Origin: Flavobacterium collinsii
GTDB taxonomy: Bacteria > Bacteroidota > Bacteroidia > Flavobacteriales > Flavobacteriaceae
Direction: 5' to 3'
Length of the DNA: 57,735 nucleotides
NCBI RefSeq assembly: GCF_902804485.1
Contig: NZ_CADCST010000069.1
Span: 1 to 57,735, forward strand
Notes under the pieces: generated by a model
What the model was told of the DNA's origin: nothing
The model's input: the letters and a program-made list of their open reading frames with translations, nothing else
Database searches by the model: none
Part shown: piece after piece, positions 25,149 to 33,759 of the stretch
Numbering within the stretch: position 1 is the first letter of the stretch
Layout of the letters: every line of letters starts with the position of its first letter
Position numbers and translations under genes: made by a program

Positions 25149-25254
25149 GTGTTTTCTTTAATTTTAGCAAAAATTGTTAATAACTTGCTTTTTTTGTTCA
25201 TAAAGCAGGACGTTAGTGGGTCAAAATCAGGTAGAAACCCCTGTTTTATTGAGC

Positions 25255-26202
25255 TTAATAGACTTTTGCCGTATCTGAAAAAGTGATGCCGTTTAGCAAT
25301 TCTGCCACCTGCATTCTTTTTTTTCCCGGCAACTGTAAACTTGAAATTTGAATGTACCCATCCTGAACAGCAACTTTTATTTCTTTTTTACTGCAAATCA
25401 GGCTTCCTATCTCATGTGAATGTGTTTCGGAAAGTAGTTTTGCCTCGTATATTTTGATGCTTTGTTCTTCCTCTTTGTCTTTTAGGAAACACCAGGATGC
25501 TGGATACGGACTCAAACCGCGAATCAGATTGTTGATTTCGGCTCCTGATTTTGTCCAGTCGATTTTGCAGTTTTCTTTGTTTAGTTTGTAGGCGGTTTTA
25601 ATTTCGGCAGTATCTTCCTGGATGGTAGTGTTCACATTTCCGTTTTCGATCACCTTTAAAGTTTTTATCACGGTTTGGCTACCTAATAACATAAGCCGGT
25701 CGTGTAGTTGCCCGGCATTTTCTACCGGTTCAATTGCGATTTCCGAATTTAGAATCATTGCTCCGGTGTCTATTTTGTCATCTATGAAGAATGTTGTAAC
25801 TCCGGTTTTGGTTTCTCCGTTAATAATTGCCCAGTTAATAGGGGCTGCACCACGGTAATTTGGCAATAGAGAAGCATGAAGGTTAAATGTTCCTAAACTT
25901 GGCATTTCCCAAACTACTTTTGGAAGCATTCTAAAAGCAACCACGATTTGCAAATTGGCATTCAGGGCTTTTAGCTCGGCTAAGAAGCTCTCGTCTTTTA
26001 GATTTGTTGGTTGTAGTAAGGTGAGGTTGTTCGCCAGTGCATATTCTTTTACTGCGGAATATTTTATTTTTTGTCCACGCCCTGCAGGTTTGTCTGCTGC
26101 AGTAATCACGCCAACAACGTCGTAATTGTTTTTAAGAATGGTGTCCAGAATGCCAACAGCAAATTCTGGAGTTCCCATGAAAATAATTCTCAATTTTTCC
26201 AT
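25255..26202 (-). CDS. fmt: Methionyl-tRNA formyltransferase
   Basis: 315-residue enzyme that formylates Met-tRNA initiator using 10-formyl-tetrahydrofolate. The catalytic triad is visible: Asn107 and His109 in FNLHASLLPNYRGAAPINW and Asp145 in IDTGAMI; the SLLP motif is the folate-binding signature. The C-terminal OB-like domain begins near residue 205. The start ATG overlaps the recQ stop by one base (TAATG), so the two are translationally coupled on the minus strand. Confidence 0.95.
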   Translation of the reverse strand: MEKLRIIFMGTPEFAVGILDTILKNNYDVVGVITAADKPAGRGQKIKYSAVKEYALANNLTLLQPTNLKDESFLAELKALNANLQIVVAFRMLPKVVWEMPSLGTFNLHASLLPNYRGAAPINWAIINGETKTGVTTFFIDDKIDTGAMILNSEIAIEPVENAGQLHDRLMLLGSQTVIKTLKVIENGNVNTTIQEDTAEIKTAYKLNKENCKIDWTKSGAEINNLIRGLSPYPASWCFLKDKEEEQSIKIYEAKLLSETHSHEIGSLICSKKEIKVAVQDGYIQISSLQLPGKKRMQVAELLNGITFSDTAKVY

Positions 26203-28097
26203 TATGATTTTAAAGTGTATTTATTATTCGCCAGTACGGTGATATGATTGTTTTCTAATAATTCCTGAAGCACCAGAATAATATCATTGGTATCCAGTTT
26301 TATCTGAGTTTGAATTTCTCTGGAAGTCAAAGCGGTTGATTTTAGTAAATGCAGAATTTTATCGGCAATCGAATCGGCTTCGGTAATTTTTCCCTTTTGA
26401 GTAATGCAATAGGAGCAAACGCCGCAGTTTTCGGTTGTTTCTTCTCCGAAGTAATCCAGGATCAGTCGGTTTTTGCAGGTTTTGTTTTCTTTTATGTAAT
26501 ATAGAACAGACGAAAGCTGTTCTTTTTTGAGTTCGTTTTGTTTTTCAAGGTATTTTGAGACGCGATTTATGGTTAACTCATCTTCGCGGACTTCGTTGAA
26601 TAATATAGTTGCGTCGTTATTTTTGGCTTTATATTCGATGATTTCTTTTTCTTTTAGTTTTTCTAAAAGGGCAGAAACCTGTTCTTCCGTATGCTGTGAT
26701 TTTTTTGCAATCAGTGAAAGATTGAAAGGAGTTTTCATTTCGTAAACTCCGGGATAAGTTCTTAAGATCGCTAATATGATTTCTTCGTCATTTGGGTTCA
26801 GGCTCATGTAGCGAATCACTTCTTTTGATTCAATTAAGAATTGCAAGGTGATTTTTTCTGAGAATTCCTGTGACATGGTAATGATTCCCTGCTGGTTTAA
26901 AAATTGCAATGCATTGTATGTTTTTAAAGTAGGGAAGTCATATTTGTGGCAAAAATGATTCAGTTTAAAAGAAAAAGAATCGTCTAAACCTTCTCCGTAA
27001 GCGATTTGAAAATAAGTACAGAGTTTTATGTACATGGTTTTTAGGAACTTCTTGTCAGGCAGGATACTTAGAAACTGTTGTTCAGTCTGGTTCGCATCTG
27101 AGTTGTTGAAAAGTAATACTGAGAATGCTTTTTCTCCATTTCGTCCTGCTCTTCCGGATTCCTGATAATAGTTTTCTAAGTTTTCGGGTAGCTGTGTATG
27201 AATAACCGTTTTTACATTGTCTTTGTCGATCCCCATTCCAAACGCATTGGTGGCTACGATAACCTGCGTTTGTTCAGACATCCACAGTTGCATGTTTTTG
27301 TCTTTTTCTTTAGACGAAAGCCCTCCATGGTAGTAAGTTGCGGTAAATCCTAATGATTGGAGTTGGGTTGATAGATTTAGACAAGATTTTCGGTTTCGTA
27401 CATATATAATAGAAGGCTGCGGATTTTTCTTTAAGATTTGTTCGGTACGGTACAGTTTGTCTTCGACTTCGAAGACCATATAAGCAATGTTTTTTCTTTC
27501 AAAAGATTGCTGAAAAAGGAGGGGGTCTTTGAGTCCTAACTCTGTTTTGATATCTTCAATGACTCTTGGGGTTGCGGTTGCTGTTAGAGCCAGAAAAGGA
27601 ATCTTTGGGAAATATTTCTTCAGTTCTGAAATTTTGAGGTAGGCTGGACGAAAATCGTGTCCCCATTGTGAAACACAGTGGGCTTCGTCGATTGCAATTA
27701 AATTAATAGGAAGGTTTTTAATACGTTCCAATATCCAGTCTGATTGTAGTCTTTCAGGAGAGAGGTATAAAAACTTGTAATTTCCGTATTGGCAATTATC
27801 GAGAAGATCAATAATTTCTTCAGTATGTATGCCTCCTGTAAGCGCGATCGCTTTGATGTTACGTTTCTGTAGGTTGGCTACCTGGTCCTTCATCAGGGCA
27901 ACCAAAGGGGAAATGACTAAACAAACGCCTTCCTTCATCATAGACGGAACCTGAAAACAAATCGACTTCCCTCCGCCTGTGGGGAGTAATGCAAAAGTGT
28001 CCTGACCATTCAAAACGGAGTCAATAATCTCCTTTTGTAACGGTCTAAAACTGTCGTGTTTCCAGTATTTTAAAAGAATTTCTTGCGCTTCTGGCAT
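26202..28097 (-). CDS. RecQ family ATP-dependent DNA helicase
   Basis: 631-residue superfamily 2 helicase. Walker A is LLPTGGGKS near residue 38, DEAH box in IDEAHCVSQWGHDFRPAY near 137, and motif VI in YYQESGRAGRNGE. The RecQ-Ct zinc site has four Cys in CKNRL…ENCGVCSYC near residue 540. It ends in a winged-helix region and lacks a clear HRDC domain, like many short RecQ forms of Bacteroidetes; such genomes often carry several RecQ paralogues, so the symbol recQ is plausible but the paralogue type is uncertain. It is upstream of fmt in the same operon. Confidence 0.9.
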   Translation of the reverse strand: MPEAQEILLKYWKHDSFRPLQKEIIDSVLNGQDTFALLPTGGGKSICFQVPSMMKEGVCLVISPLVALMKDQVANLQKRNIKAIALTGGIHTEEIIDLLDNCQYGNYKFLYLSPERLQSDWILERIKNLPINLIAIDEAHCVSQWGHDFRPAYLKISELKKYFPKIPFLALTATATPRVIEDIKTELGLKDPLLFQQSFERKNIAYMVFEVEDKLYRTEQILKKNPQPSIIYVRNRKSCLNLSTQLQSLGFTATYYHGGLSSKEKDKNMQLWMSEQTQVIVATNAFGMGIDKDNVKTVIHTQLPENLENYYQESGRAGRNGEKAFSVLLFNNSDANQTEQQFLSILPDKKFLKTMYIKLCTYFQIAYGEGLDDSFSFKLNHFCHKYDFPTLKTYNALQFLNQQGIITMSQEFSEKITLQFLIESKEVIRYMSLNPNDEEIILAILRTYPGVYEMKTPFNLSLIAKKSQHTEEQVSALLEKLKEKEIIEYKAKNNDATILFNEVREDELTINRVSKYLEKQNELKKEQLSSVLYYIKENKTCKNRLILDYFGEETTENCGVCSYCITQKGKITEADSIADKILHLLKSTALTSREIQTQIKLDTNDIILVLQELLENNHITVLANNKYTLKS

Positions 28098-28161
28098 TGG
28101 TCCTGTTTTAAAGTTAAAAAATTTAGAAATCAGTTTCTAGTTTTGCAACTTTAAAACATGC

Positions 28162-28695
28162 CTAAATTTTATCTAAGATATAAAGAATTCTGTTCTCAAC
28201 CGTATCTTTAGGTACTTCGATTAAATCGTAGCCGTATTTTTTATAGGTATCAACAAGATGTTTCTGAATTTTTTGTGCCTGTTCAAAATTTTCGTAGCGC
28301 TCTGTGTCGCTTTCGTAAATTTCTTCCCAAGGTGGTAAAATAAATGTTTTAGTATATTTAAAATCCTCACAGGCTTTTACAAAGCTCTCCGGGTAATCGT
28401 CATTGATATAATCCATATAGGCTACAACATCAGGAATTCCGCGGTCGATAAAAACTACATTGTCAGGTTCTTCAAGCGAGTCTTCGAATTGTTTAATTCG
28501 GCCATTCAATAGCATTTCGCTAAACAATAAAGGTTGTTCCAAAAATAATTGGTCGATGCCTCTTTGTTGTGCTTCGAGTGTAACTTGTCTTGAAATTTCA
28601 GGGTAACAGCAGTAGCCACGAGCTACCAATTCGTTGATAAGAGTAGATTTTCCCGTTCCCGGGCCACCAATGAGAACTATGATTTGTTTTTGCAC
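28162..28695 (-). CDS. AAA family ATPase / NadR-like P-loop kinase (AAA_28)
   Basis: 177 residues. Walker A is GGPGTGKST at residues 9-17, with an aspartate-rich Walker B segment VVFIDRGIPDVVAYMDYI. This pattern matches small P-loop kinase-like proteins of the AAA_28/NadR type (possible ribosylnicotinamide kinase or related). No N-terminal NMN adenylyltransferase domain is present. The substrate is unknown. It is 64 bp upstream of recQ on the same strand, probably in a separate transcription unit. Confidence 0.82.
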   Translation of the reverse strand: MQKQIIVLIGGPGTGKSTLINELVARGYCCYPEISRQVTLEAQQRGIDQLFLEQPLLFSEMLLNGRIKQFEDSLEEPDNVVFIDRGIPDVVAYMDYINDDYPESFVKACEDFKYTKTFILPPWEEIYESDTERYENFEQAQKIQKHLVDTYKKYGYDLIEVPKDTVENRILYILDKI

Positions 28696-28912
28696 TTTCT
28701 AAAAATAAAGCGCAAATTTACCTAAACTTATTGGTATTTAAAAAGATTATTTTGCCTTAAGCGGACGATTTCGCAATTTTAAGAAATAAAGATCCTGCTA
28801 CTCGCTATGATATTGGGTTTTTTAAAGGGAAAGGATAAAGGGGTTTTACTTCGATCTGCCAGGTAAGGCAGTTTTTTAGTGGGTTAATTTTCGTTACCCC
28901 TGCCTAAAATAC

Positions 28913-29830
28913 TCACTTGCAAAATAAATATTTTCCGGAACTCACCTCTTTCATTTTTGAAGGAATGATAATATGTGATGTGAAATTCTTTTTCTTTAAA
29001 ACATCGTTTACAAAATCCAGAACATATTGTTTTCCGTCGTGAAAAAGGTAGCCGGAATATTCATGCCCACCGCCACAGAATGTAATAAGTTCAATGTCTT
29101 TATGAAGGTCATTCATTTGGTTGTACACCGCATAGGACCCAAACAAAATTAACCAGCCTGAAGCATTGGTCGGGCAGGAGCGATGTGAACCTGCGCTATA
29201 AGGAACTGTTGTGTCGTTATTTCCGTGCGCCAGTAACATTGGGATTGCTTTTTCTTTGGTGATTAAATTAATATCCATAATGGCTCCGGAGCCTCCAATG
29301 AAACCGGAGTATTTAAAATTTTCGGGTAAATTGCCGGCGTATAAATTCATGAGTTTGTAATCCCCAAAAGAGGCATGAAAACCAATTTCGGCACCCGCAC
29401 TGATTCCGGAAACAAAGAATTTGGAAGTGTCGAGATTGTACTGATTCGCATGCTGAATTAAAAACGAAGTGGCCTGCCACATATCACTAACGCCAATTTG
29501 AATTGCTTTTATTTTCTCGGTTAAAGTTCCTTTGCAGCCAAAATCTTTTTCTTTCATGTATAGACTGTATGAAATGCTGGCAACTGCGTAGCCGTTTTTT
29601 GCCATAAACATTCCGAAGTCTTTTTCGCTTGTACGTTCTCCGCCAGAAAATCCTCCGCCAAAAGCAAAAAGGATTAAAGGTGTTTTTTCGTTTGTTTTCT
29701 TTTGAGGTAAGTATAAGTCTAAATCCAGTTTGATCGTGTCATTTTGGAAATAAGTCATGGTTTTAACTTCCTGTGCCTGAACATGGTGAAAAGTGAGAAT
29801 AGTAAAAAATAAGATGATGATTTTTTTCAT
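28913..29830 (-). CDS. Exported alpha/beta hydrolase (esterase/lipase-like)
   Basis: 305 residues from the ATG at 29830, chosen because it gives the signal peptide MKKIIILFFTILTFHHVQAQ; an upstream reading is longer but has no signal. The oxyanion motif FAFGGGFSGGE at residues ~56-66 and the nucleophile GISAGAEIG support a GDXG/BD-FAE-like esterase. The catalytic acid and base are likely Asp in AHGNNDTTVPY and His in GGGHEYSG. Predicted periplasmic or secreted esterase, perhaps acting on carbohydrate esters; the substrate is unknown. It has no hydrolase partner nearby. Upstream is a divergent region with short-period repeats. Confidence 0.85.
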   Translation of the reverse strand: MKKIIILFFTILTFHHVQAQEVKTMTYFQNDTIKLDLDLYLPQKKTNEKTPLILFAFGGGFSGGERTSEKDFGMFMAKNGYAVASISYSLYMKEKDFGCKGTLTEKIKAIQIGVSDMWQATSFLIQHANQYNLDTSKFFVSGISAGAEIGFHASFGDYKLMNLYAGNLPENFKYSGFIGGSGAIMDINLITKEKAIPMLLAHGNNDTTVPYSAGSHRSCPTNASGWLILFGSYAVYNQMNDLHKDIELITFCGGGHEYSGYLFHDGKQYVLDFVNDVLKKKNFTSHIIIPSKMKEVSSGKYLFCK

Positions 29831-29891
29831 TGTATTGTTGTTCAATTCTGGAGAGTCATAAAGAGAACGTTCTAAGTTTAAAACGGTACGA

Positions 29892-30078
29892 CTCTGTGAC
29901 TTTGTGAGCAAATTTCTTTGTGATGAATTCCCAAATATAAGATGAAATTTGACATAGTGATAATGTTGTAAAGTTTTTTTCTCTGCACCTTTGAACCGCT
30001 GTAACTTTGCTCCTTTAAAACAAAGTTTTAAGTCTGAAAAAAATCTAAAATCTAAAATCAAAAGTCTGAAATCAAAAC
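29892..30078. repeat. 8-nt and 7-nt periodic repeat arrays
   Basis: 8-nt units in register at 29892-29907 (CTCTGTGA, CTTTGTGA) and 29981-30020 (CTCTGCAC, CTTTGAAC, CGCTGTAA, CTTTGCTC, CTTTAAAA), then 7-nt units at 30044-30078 (TCTAAAA twice, TCAAAAG, TCTGAAA, TCAAAAC). They fill the divergent space between the hydrolase and DUF493 genes. Confidence 0.7.
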
Positions 30079-30080
30079 CG

Positions 30081-30088
30081 TATATTTG
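30081..30088 (+). promoter_or_regulatory. Promoter -7 element of DUF493-DUF4290 operon
   Basis: TATATTTG matches the -7 consensus TAnnTTTG, 19 bp before the ATG at 30108. It directly abuts the heptad array. Confidence 0.55.
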
Positions 30089-30107
30089 CGTTTATTTTTA
30101 ATTACGA

Positions 30108-30404
30108 ATGGAGAACGATAAAGAAAAAAACACCGCTGAATTTTACGAGAGATTAAAAGTCGAGTTAGATAATTCAAATACTTGGCCAGCAGAATACTTA
30201 TATAAATTCATTGTACCTTCAATAGACGATAATGTAGAGCGAGTTGAAAAAGCTTTTAACAATATGGGTGCGGTTATCAAAACAACAAAATCGAAAACTG
30301 GTAAGTTTACCAGTGTTTCAGTTGATGTTACCATGCATAGTGCTGACGAAGTGATTGGCAAATACAAAGAAGTTTCTACCATTGAAGGTATAGTTTCATT
30401 ATAA
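30108..30404 (+). CDS. DUF493 family protein
   Basis: 98-residue small cytoplasmic protein of the DUF493/YbeD-like family (ACT-like fold), seen in FIVPSIDDNVERVEKAF and SKTGKFTSVSVDVTMHSADE. Function is unknown. First gene of an operon with the DUF4290 protein (3-nt gap) and followed by murA. Confidence 0.88.
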   Translation: MENDKEKNTAEFYERLKVELDNSNTWPAEYLYKFIVPSIDDNVERVEKAFNNMGAVIKTTKSKTGKFTSVSVDVTMHSADEVIGKYKEVSTIEGIVSL

Positions 30405-30407
30405 CTT

Positions 30408-31130
30408 ATGAACGAAAAATATAGAAAAGAAGTCGCGAATGATGTTGTTTTTAACTTAGAATACAATTCTGAAAGACAACGATTAATCATTCCAGAATAC
30501 GGTCGTCATTTGCAAAAACTGATAGATCAGGCTACCGCAATTGAAGATGCTGAAACGCGTAATAAAGCGGCAAAATACATTATTCAGGTAATGGGAAGTC
30601 TGAATCCGCACTTGCGTGATGTACCGGATTTTCAACACAAGTTATGGGATCAGCTTTTTATTATGTCTGATTTTAAATTGAATGTTGATTCGCCATACCC
30701 AATTCCGTCTCGCGATGTCCTGCAGTTGAAACCTGATGTTTTGCAGTATCCACAGAATTTTCCAAAATACAGATTTTATGGTAATAATATCAAATATATG
30801 ATAGATGTTGCTAATAAATGGGAGGATGGCGAGATGAAAAATGCATTGGTATTGGTAATTGCCAATCACATGAAAAAGTCTTATTTAAGCTGGAACAAAG
30901 ATACCGTTAAAGATGATGTGATTTTTGAGCATCTGTATGAGTTGTCAGGAGGTAAAATCAATTTATTGCAAAGTTCAGAAGAGCTTTTAAATACAACGGA
31001 TTTATTGCGTACCAATAAACGTATGTCTAATAAAATCACACCGGCAGGACAGCCAAAAATCCAAAGTAATAAAAACAACAAAGGTCCGGGGAAAGCTAAG
31101 CCTTTTCAGAAAAATAATAATCAGAAGTAA
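30408..31130 (+). CDS. DUF4290 domain-containing protein
   Basis: 240-residue cytoplasmic protein of the Bacteroidota-specific DUF4290 family, with FNLEYNSERQRLIIPEYGRH near the start and RNKAAKYIIQVMGSLNPHLRD in the first helix bundle. The C-terminal 35 residues are a basic, disordered, Lys/Asn-rich tail, perhaps for nucleic acid contact. The DUF493-DUF4290-murA order is well conserved in Flavobacteriia. No function established. Confidence 0.88.
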   Translation: MNEKYRKEVANDVVFNLEYNSERQRLIIPEYGRHLQKLIDQATAIEDAETRNKAAKYIIQVMGSLNPHLRDVPDFQHKLWDQLFIMSDFKLNVDSPYPIPSRDVLQLKPDVLQYPQNFPKYRFYGNNIKYMIDVANKWEDGEMKNALVLVIANHMKKSYLSWNKDTVKDDVIFEHLYELSGGKINLLQSSEELLNTTDLLRTNKRMSNKITPAGQPKIQSNKNNKGPGKAKPFQKNNNQK

Positions 31131-31138
31131 AAGAAAGG

Positions 31139-31315
31139 GGGCTAAGGTTCTAAGGAGCTAAGTTTTTTTCTCTCAAAAAAATCTTAGAACCTCAGAACCT
31201 CAGTAACTCAGAATCTAAAAATAAAATAAAAAGTTGCTAAGTATCTAAGAAGCTAAGTTGCTAAGTCTTTTTTAAAGAAAAACTTAGAACCTTAGTACCT
31301 CAGTAACTCAGAACC
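31139..31315. repeat. Octamer-periodic inverted repeat blocks between DUF4290 and murA
   Basis: Four blocks with exact 8-nt period: 31139-31162 (NNNCTAAG, three units such as GTTCTAAG), 31183-31214 (CTYAGNNN, four units such as CTTAGAAC and CTCAGTAA), 31234-31265 (four NNNCTAAG units) and 31283-31314 (four CTYAGNNN units). The blocks alternate in orientation so that two successive hairpins can form, each with the words in register. No coding potential. Confidence 0.85.
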
Positions 31316-31327
31316 TAAAAAAGAAAT

Positions 31328-32641
31328 ATGGGAATTTTTAAAATCGAAGGAGGAATTCCTTTAAAAGGAGAAATCACTCCGCAAGGAGCAAAAAACGAGG
31401 CATTACAAATTTTATGTGCCGTGCTTCTAACAGGAGATAAGGTGAGAATTAATAATATTCCCGATATTATTGACATTAATAAACTAATCACTTTACTAGG
31501 TAATTTAGGAGTTAAAATTCAACGAAATGAGCCGGGTTCGATTACGTTTCAGGCAGATGAAGTTAATGTTGGATATTTAGAAACAGAGGCTTTCAAAAAA
31601 GAAGGTGGGGCGCTTCGTGGTTCTATTATGATTGTTGGGCCACTTTTAGCTCGTTTCGGTAAAGGGTATATTCCAAAACCAGGAGGGGATAAAATTGGAC
31701 GTCGCAGATTAGATACTCACTTTGAAGGGTTTATTAATCTTGGTGCAAAATTCAGATACAACAGAGAAGATCATTTTTATGGAGTTGAGTCTCCGGCAGA
31801 AGGTCTTACCGGAACAGATATGTTACTGGATGAAGCATCGGTAACCGGAACGGCAAATATTGTTATGGCTGCTGTTTTGGCTAAAGGAAAAACTACTGTT
31901 TACAACGCTGCCTGTGAGCCTTACTTACAGCAATTGTGTAAAATGCTGAACTCTATGGGAGCTAAAATTACCGGAGTAGGGTCGAATTTATTGACTATCG
32001 AAGGTGTTGAAAGCCTTGGTGGATGCGAGCACAGAATTCTTCCGGATATGATTGAAATCGGTTCCTGGATTGGTCTTGCTGCTATGACCAAAAGCGAAAT
32101 TACAATCAAAAATGTAAGCTGGGAAAATTTAGGTTTAATTCCAAACACCTTTAGAAAACTGGGTATTACTATTGAAAAACGCAATGATGATATCTACATT
32201 CCTGCTCATAAAGATGGGTACGAAGTAAAAACAGACATTGATGGTTCTATTTTAACAATTGCCGATGCACCTTGGCCAGGATTTACTCCTGATTTATTGA
32301 GTATCGTTCTGGTTGTGGCAACACAGGCAAAAGGCGACGTTTTAATTCACCAGAAAATGTTTGAAAGCCGTTTGTTTTTCGTTGACAAATTAATTGATAT
32401 GGGAGCAAAAATTATGTTATGCGACCCGCACAGAGCGGTGGTTATGGGGCATAATTTCGAATCTCAACTGAAAGCGACAACAATGTCATCTCCTGATATT
32501 CGTGCGGGGATTTCGTTATTGATTGCGGCTCTTTCAGCGAAAGGAACGAGCACCATTCAAAATATAGAACAAATTGATCGTGGATATGAGCGTATCGATG
32601 AGCGATTAAGAGCAATTGGAGCAAAAATCGTTAGAGCGTAA
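31328..32641 (+). CDS. murA: UDP-N-acetylglucosamine 1-carboxyvinyltransferase
   Basis: 437-residue first committed enzyme of peptidoglycan synthesis, transferring enolpyruvate from PEP to UDP-GlcNAc. The sequence opens GIFKIEGGIPLKGEITPQGAKN, where Lys-Asn contacts substrate. The loop normally carrying the catalytic and fosfomycin-reactive Cys (GGC) reads PGGDKIGRRRLD, so Asp121 replaces it (codon GAT at 31688-31690); this substitution is known to give intrinsic fosfomycin insensitivity in other bacteria. Domain II repeats and the C-terminal RGYERIDERLRAIGAKI are intact. Preceded by octamer repeats; last in the DUF493-DUF4290 group. Confidence 0.95.
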   Translation: MGIFKIEGGIPLKGEITPQGAKNEALQILCAVLLTGDKVRINNIPDIIDINKLITLLGNLGVKIQRNEPGSITFQADEVNVGYLETEAFKKEGGALRGSIMIVGPLLARFGKGYIPKPGGDKIGRRRLDTHFEGFINLGAKFRYNREDHFYGVESPAEGLTGTDMLLDEASVTGTANIVMAAVLAKGKTTVYNAACEPYLQQLCKMLNSMGAKITGVGSNLLTIEGVESLGGCEHRILPDMIEIGSWIGLAAMTKSEITIKNVSWENLGLIPNTFRKLGITIEKRNDDIYIPAHKDGYEVKTDIDGSILTIADAPWPGFTPDLLSIVLVVATQAKGDVLIHQKMFESRLFFVDKLIDMGAKIMLCDPHRAVVMGHNFESQLKATTMSSPDIRAGISLLIAALSAKGTSTIQNIEQIDRGYERIDERLRAIGAKIVRA

Positions 32642-32688
32642 AGAAATATTTGCAATGAATTAATTCATTGCAAAAAAAATGTCGTTAG

Positions 32689-33567
32689 ATGACAGATGAA
32701 CAAAAAGCTGTAAAAGCTACTTATTTCAGTATTATAGGAAACACCTGCTTAGCCATCTTAAAAGGGCTGGCAGGTTTTTTTGGCAATTCTTATGCCCTAA
32801 TTGCCGATGCAATCGAATCGACAACTGATATATTTTCGTCATTTTTGGTTCTGTTCGGAATTAAGTATTCGAATAAACCGGCAGACGAAAACCATCCTTA
32901 TGGACACGGTCGTGCAGAACCTTTAATCACGTTTTTGGTGGTTGGTTTTTTGATTACTTCCGCCACAATTATTGGGTATGAAAGTATCGCTAATATTCAG
33001 ACACCCCACGATTTGCCAAAGTCCTGGACGCTTTATGTTCTGGGGGCTATTATTATATGGAAAGAATACTCGTTTCGTTTGGTGATGAAGCGAAGTAAAC
33101 AGACGAATAGCTCTTCATTGGCAGCAGATGCCTGGCACCATCGCAGTGACGCAATTACTTCTGTTGCGGCATTTGGTGGAATTTCGATCGCATTGATTAT
33201 GGGGAAAGGGTATGAATCAGCAGATGACTGGGCGGCACTTTTTGCTGCTTTTTTTATCTTATACAACAGTTACAAAATTTTCAGACCAGCATTGGGTGAG
33301 ATTATGGACGAAAATCTGAATGATGATTTAGTCGAAGAAATCCGCGTAAAGGCTTTAACTGTTCCTGGTATTCTTGGTACCGAAAAATGTTTTATTCGTA
33401 AGGCAGGAATGCGATATCATGTAGATCTTCACGCTATTGTTTCGGCTAAGATTTCGGTGAGAGAAGGACACGAATTATCACACAAACTGCAAGATACCTT
33501 AAAAGAGAAAATCCCACAATTAGGCAATGTTCTGATTCATATTGAACCGGATGATTATCATTGTTAA
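32689..33567 (+). CDS. Cation diffusion facilitator (CDF) family transporter
   Basis: 292-residue inner-membrane exporter with about six TM segments in residues 10-210 and a cytoplasmic C-terminal domain with a ferredoxin-like fold (YHVDLHAIVSAKISVREGH). Metal-site motifs DAIESTTD in TM2 and AWHHRSDAITS in TM5 are the usual CDF signatures; HPYGHGRAEPL is the conserved loop between TM2 and TM3. Likely exports Zn(II), Fe(II), Cd(II) or Co(II) by proton antiport; selectivity cannot be stated. It follows murA by 47 bp and may be cotranscribed. Confidence 0.9.
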   Translation: MTDEQKAVKATYFSIIGNTCLAILKGLAGFFGNSYALIADAIESTTDIFSSFLVLFGIKYSNKPADENHPYGHGRAEPLITFLVVGFLITSATIIGYESIANIQTPHDLPKSWTLYVLGAIIIWKEYSFRLVMKRSKQTNSSSLAADAWHHRSDAITSVAAFGGISIALIMGKGYESADDWAALFAAFFILYNSYKIFRPALGEIMDENLNDDLVEEIRVKALTVPGILGTEKCFIRKAGMRYHVDLHAIVSAKISVREGHELSHKLQDTLKEKIPQLGNVLIHIEPDDYHC

Positions 33568-33572
33568 AAAAG

Positions 33573-33759
33573 GTTCAAAGTTGCAAAGGTTCAGAGGAGC
33601 AAAGGTATATACTTTGTGAAGTTCTTGACTTCATTCGAACTGATACATATTGAAAAAATCCGTTTACTCTTGATTAAAGAGTAAACGGATTTTTTTTATT
33701 TCAATCTTTGAGAAAGTTGCACAAAATCTTTGTCTCTCTGAATCTTTGCAACTTTGTAC
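33573..33759. repeat. Octamer inverted repeat enclosing a terminator, between CDF and DUF5686 genes
   Basis: Left block (33573-33604): four 8-nt units such as GTTCAAAG and TTGCAAAG. Right block (33728-33759): units CTTTGTCT, CTCTGAAT, CTTTGCAA, CTTTGTAC. The reverse complement of the right block aligns unit for unit with the left block, with a few differences, so the pair can form a stem of about 32 bp. The right block ends exactly at the stop codon of the DUF5686 gene (33760). Confidence 0.85.
33653..33695. terminator. Bidirectional terminator between convergent CDF and DUF5686 genes
   Basis: 19-bp perfect stem (33653-33671, core ATCCGTTTACTCTT; complement 33677-33695), loop GATTA, A and T runs on both sides. 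It is nested within the octamer inverted repeat. Confidence 0.85.

Noticed and set aside
31139..31315. Possible CRISPR array
   Set aside because: The units are 8 nt and contiguous with no spacers, and no cas genes are present; period and structure differ completely from CRISPR.
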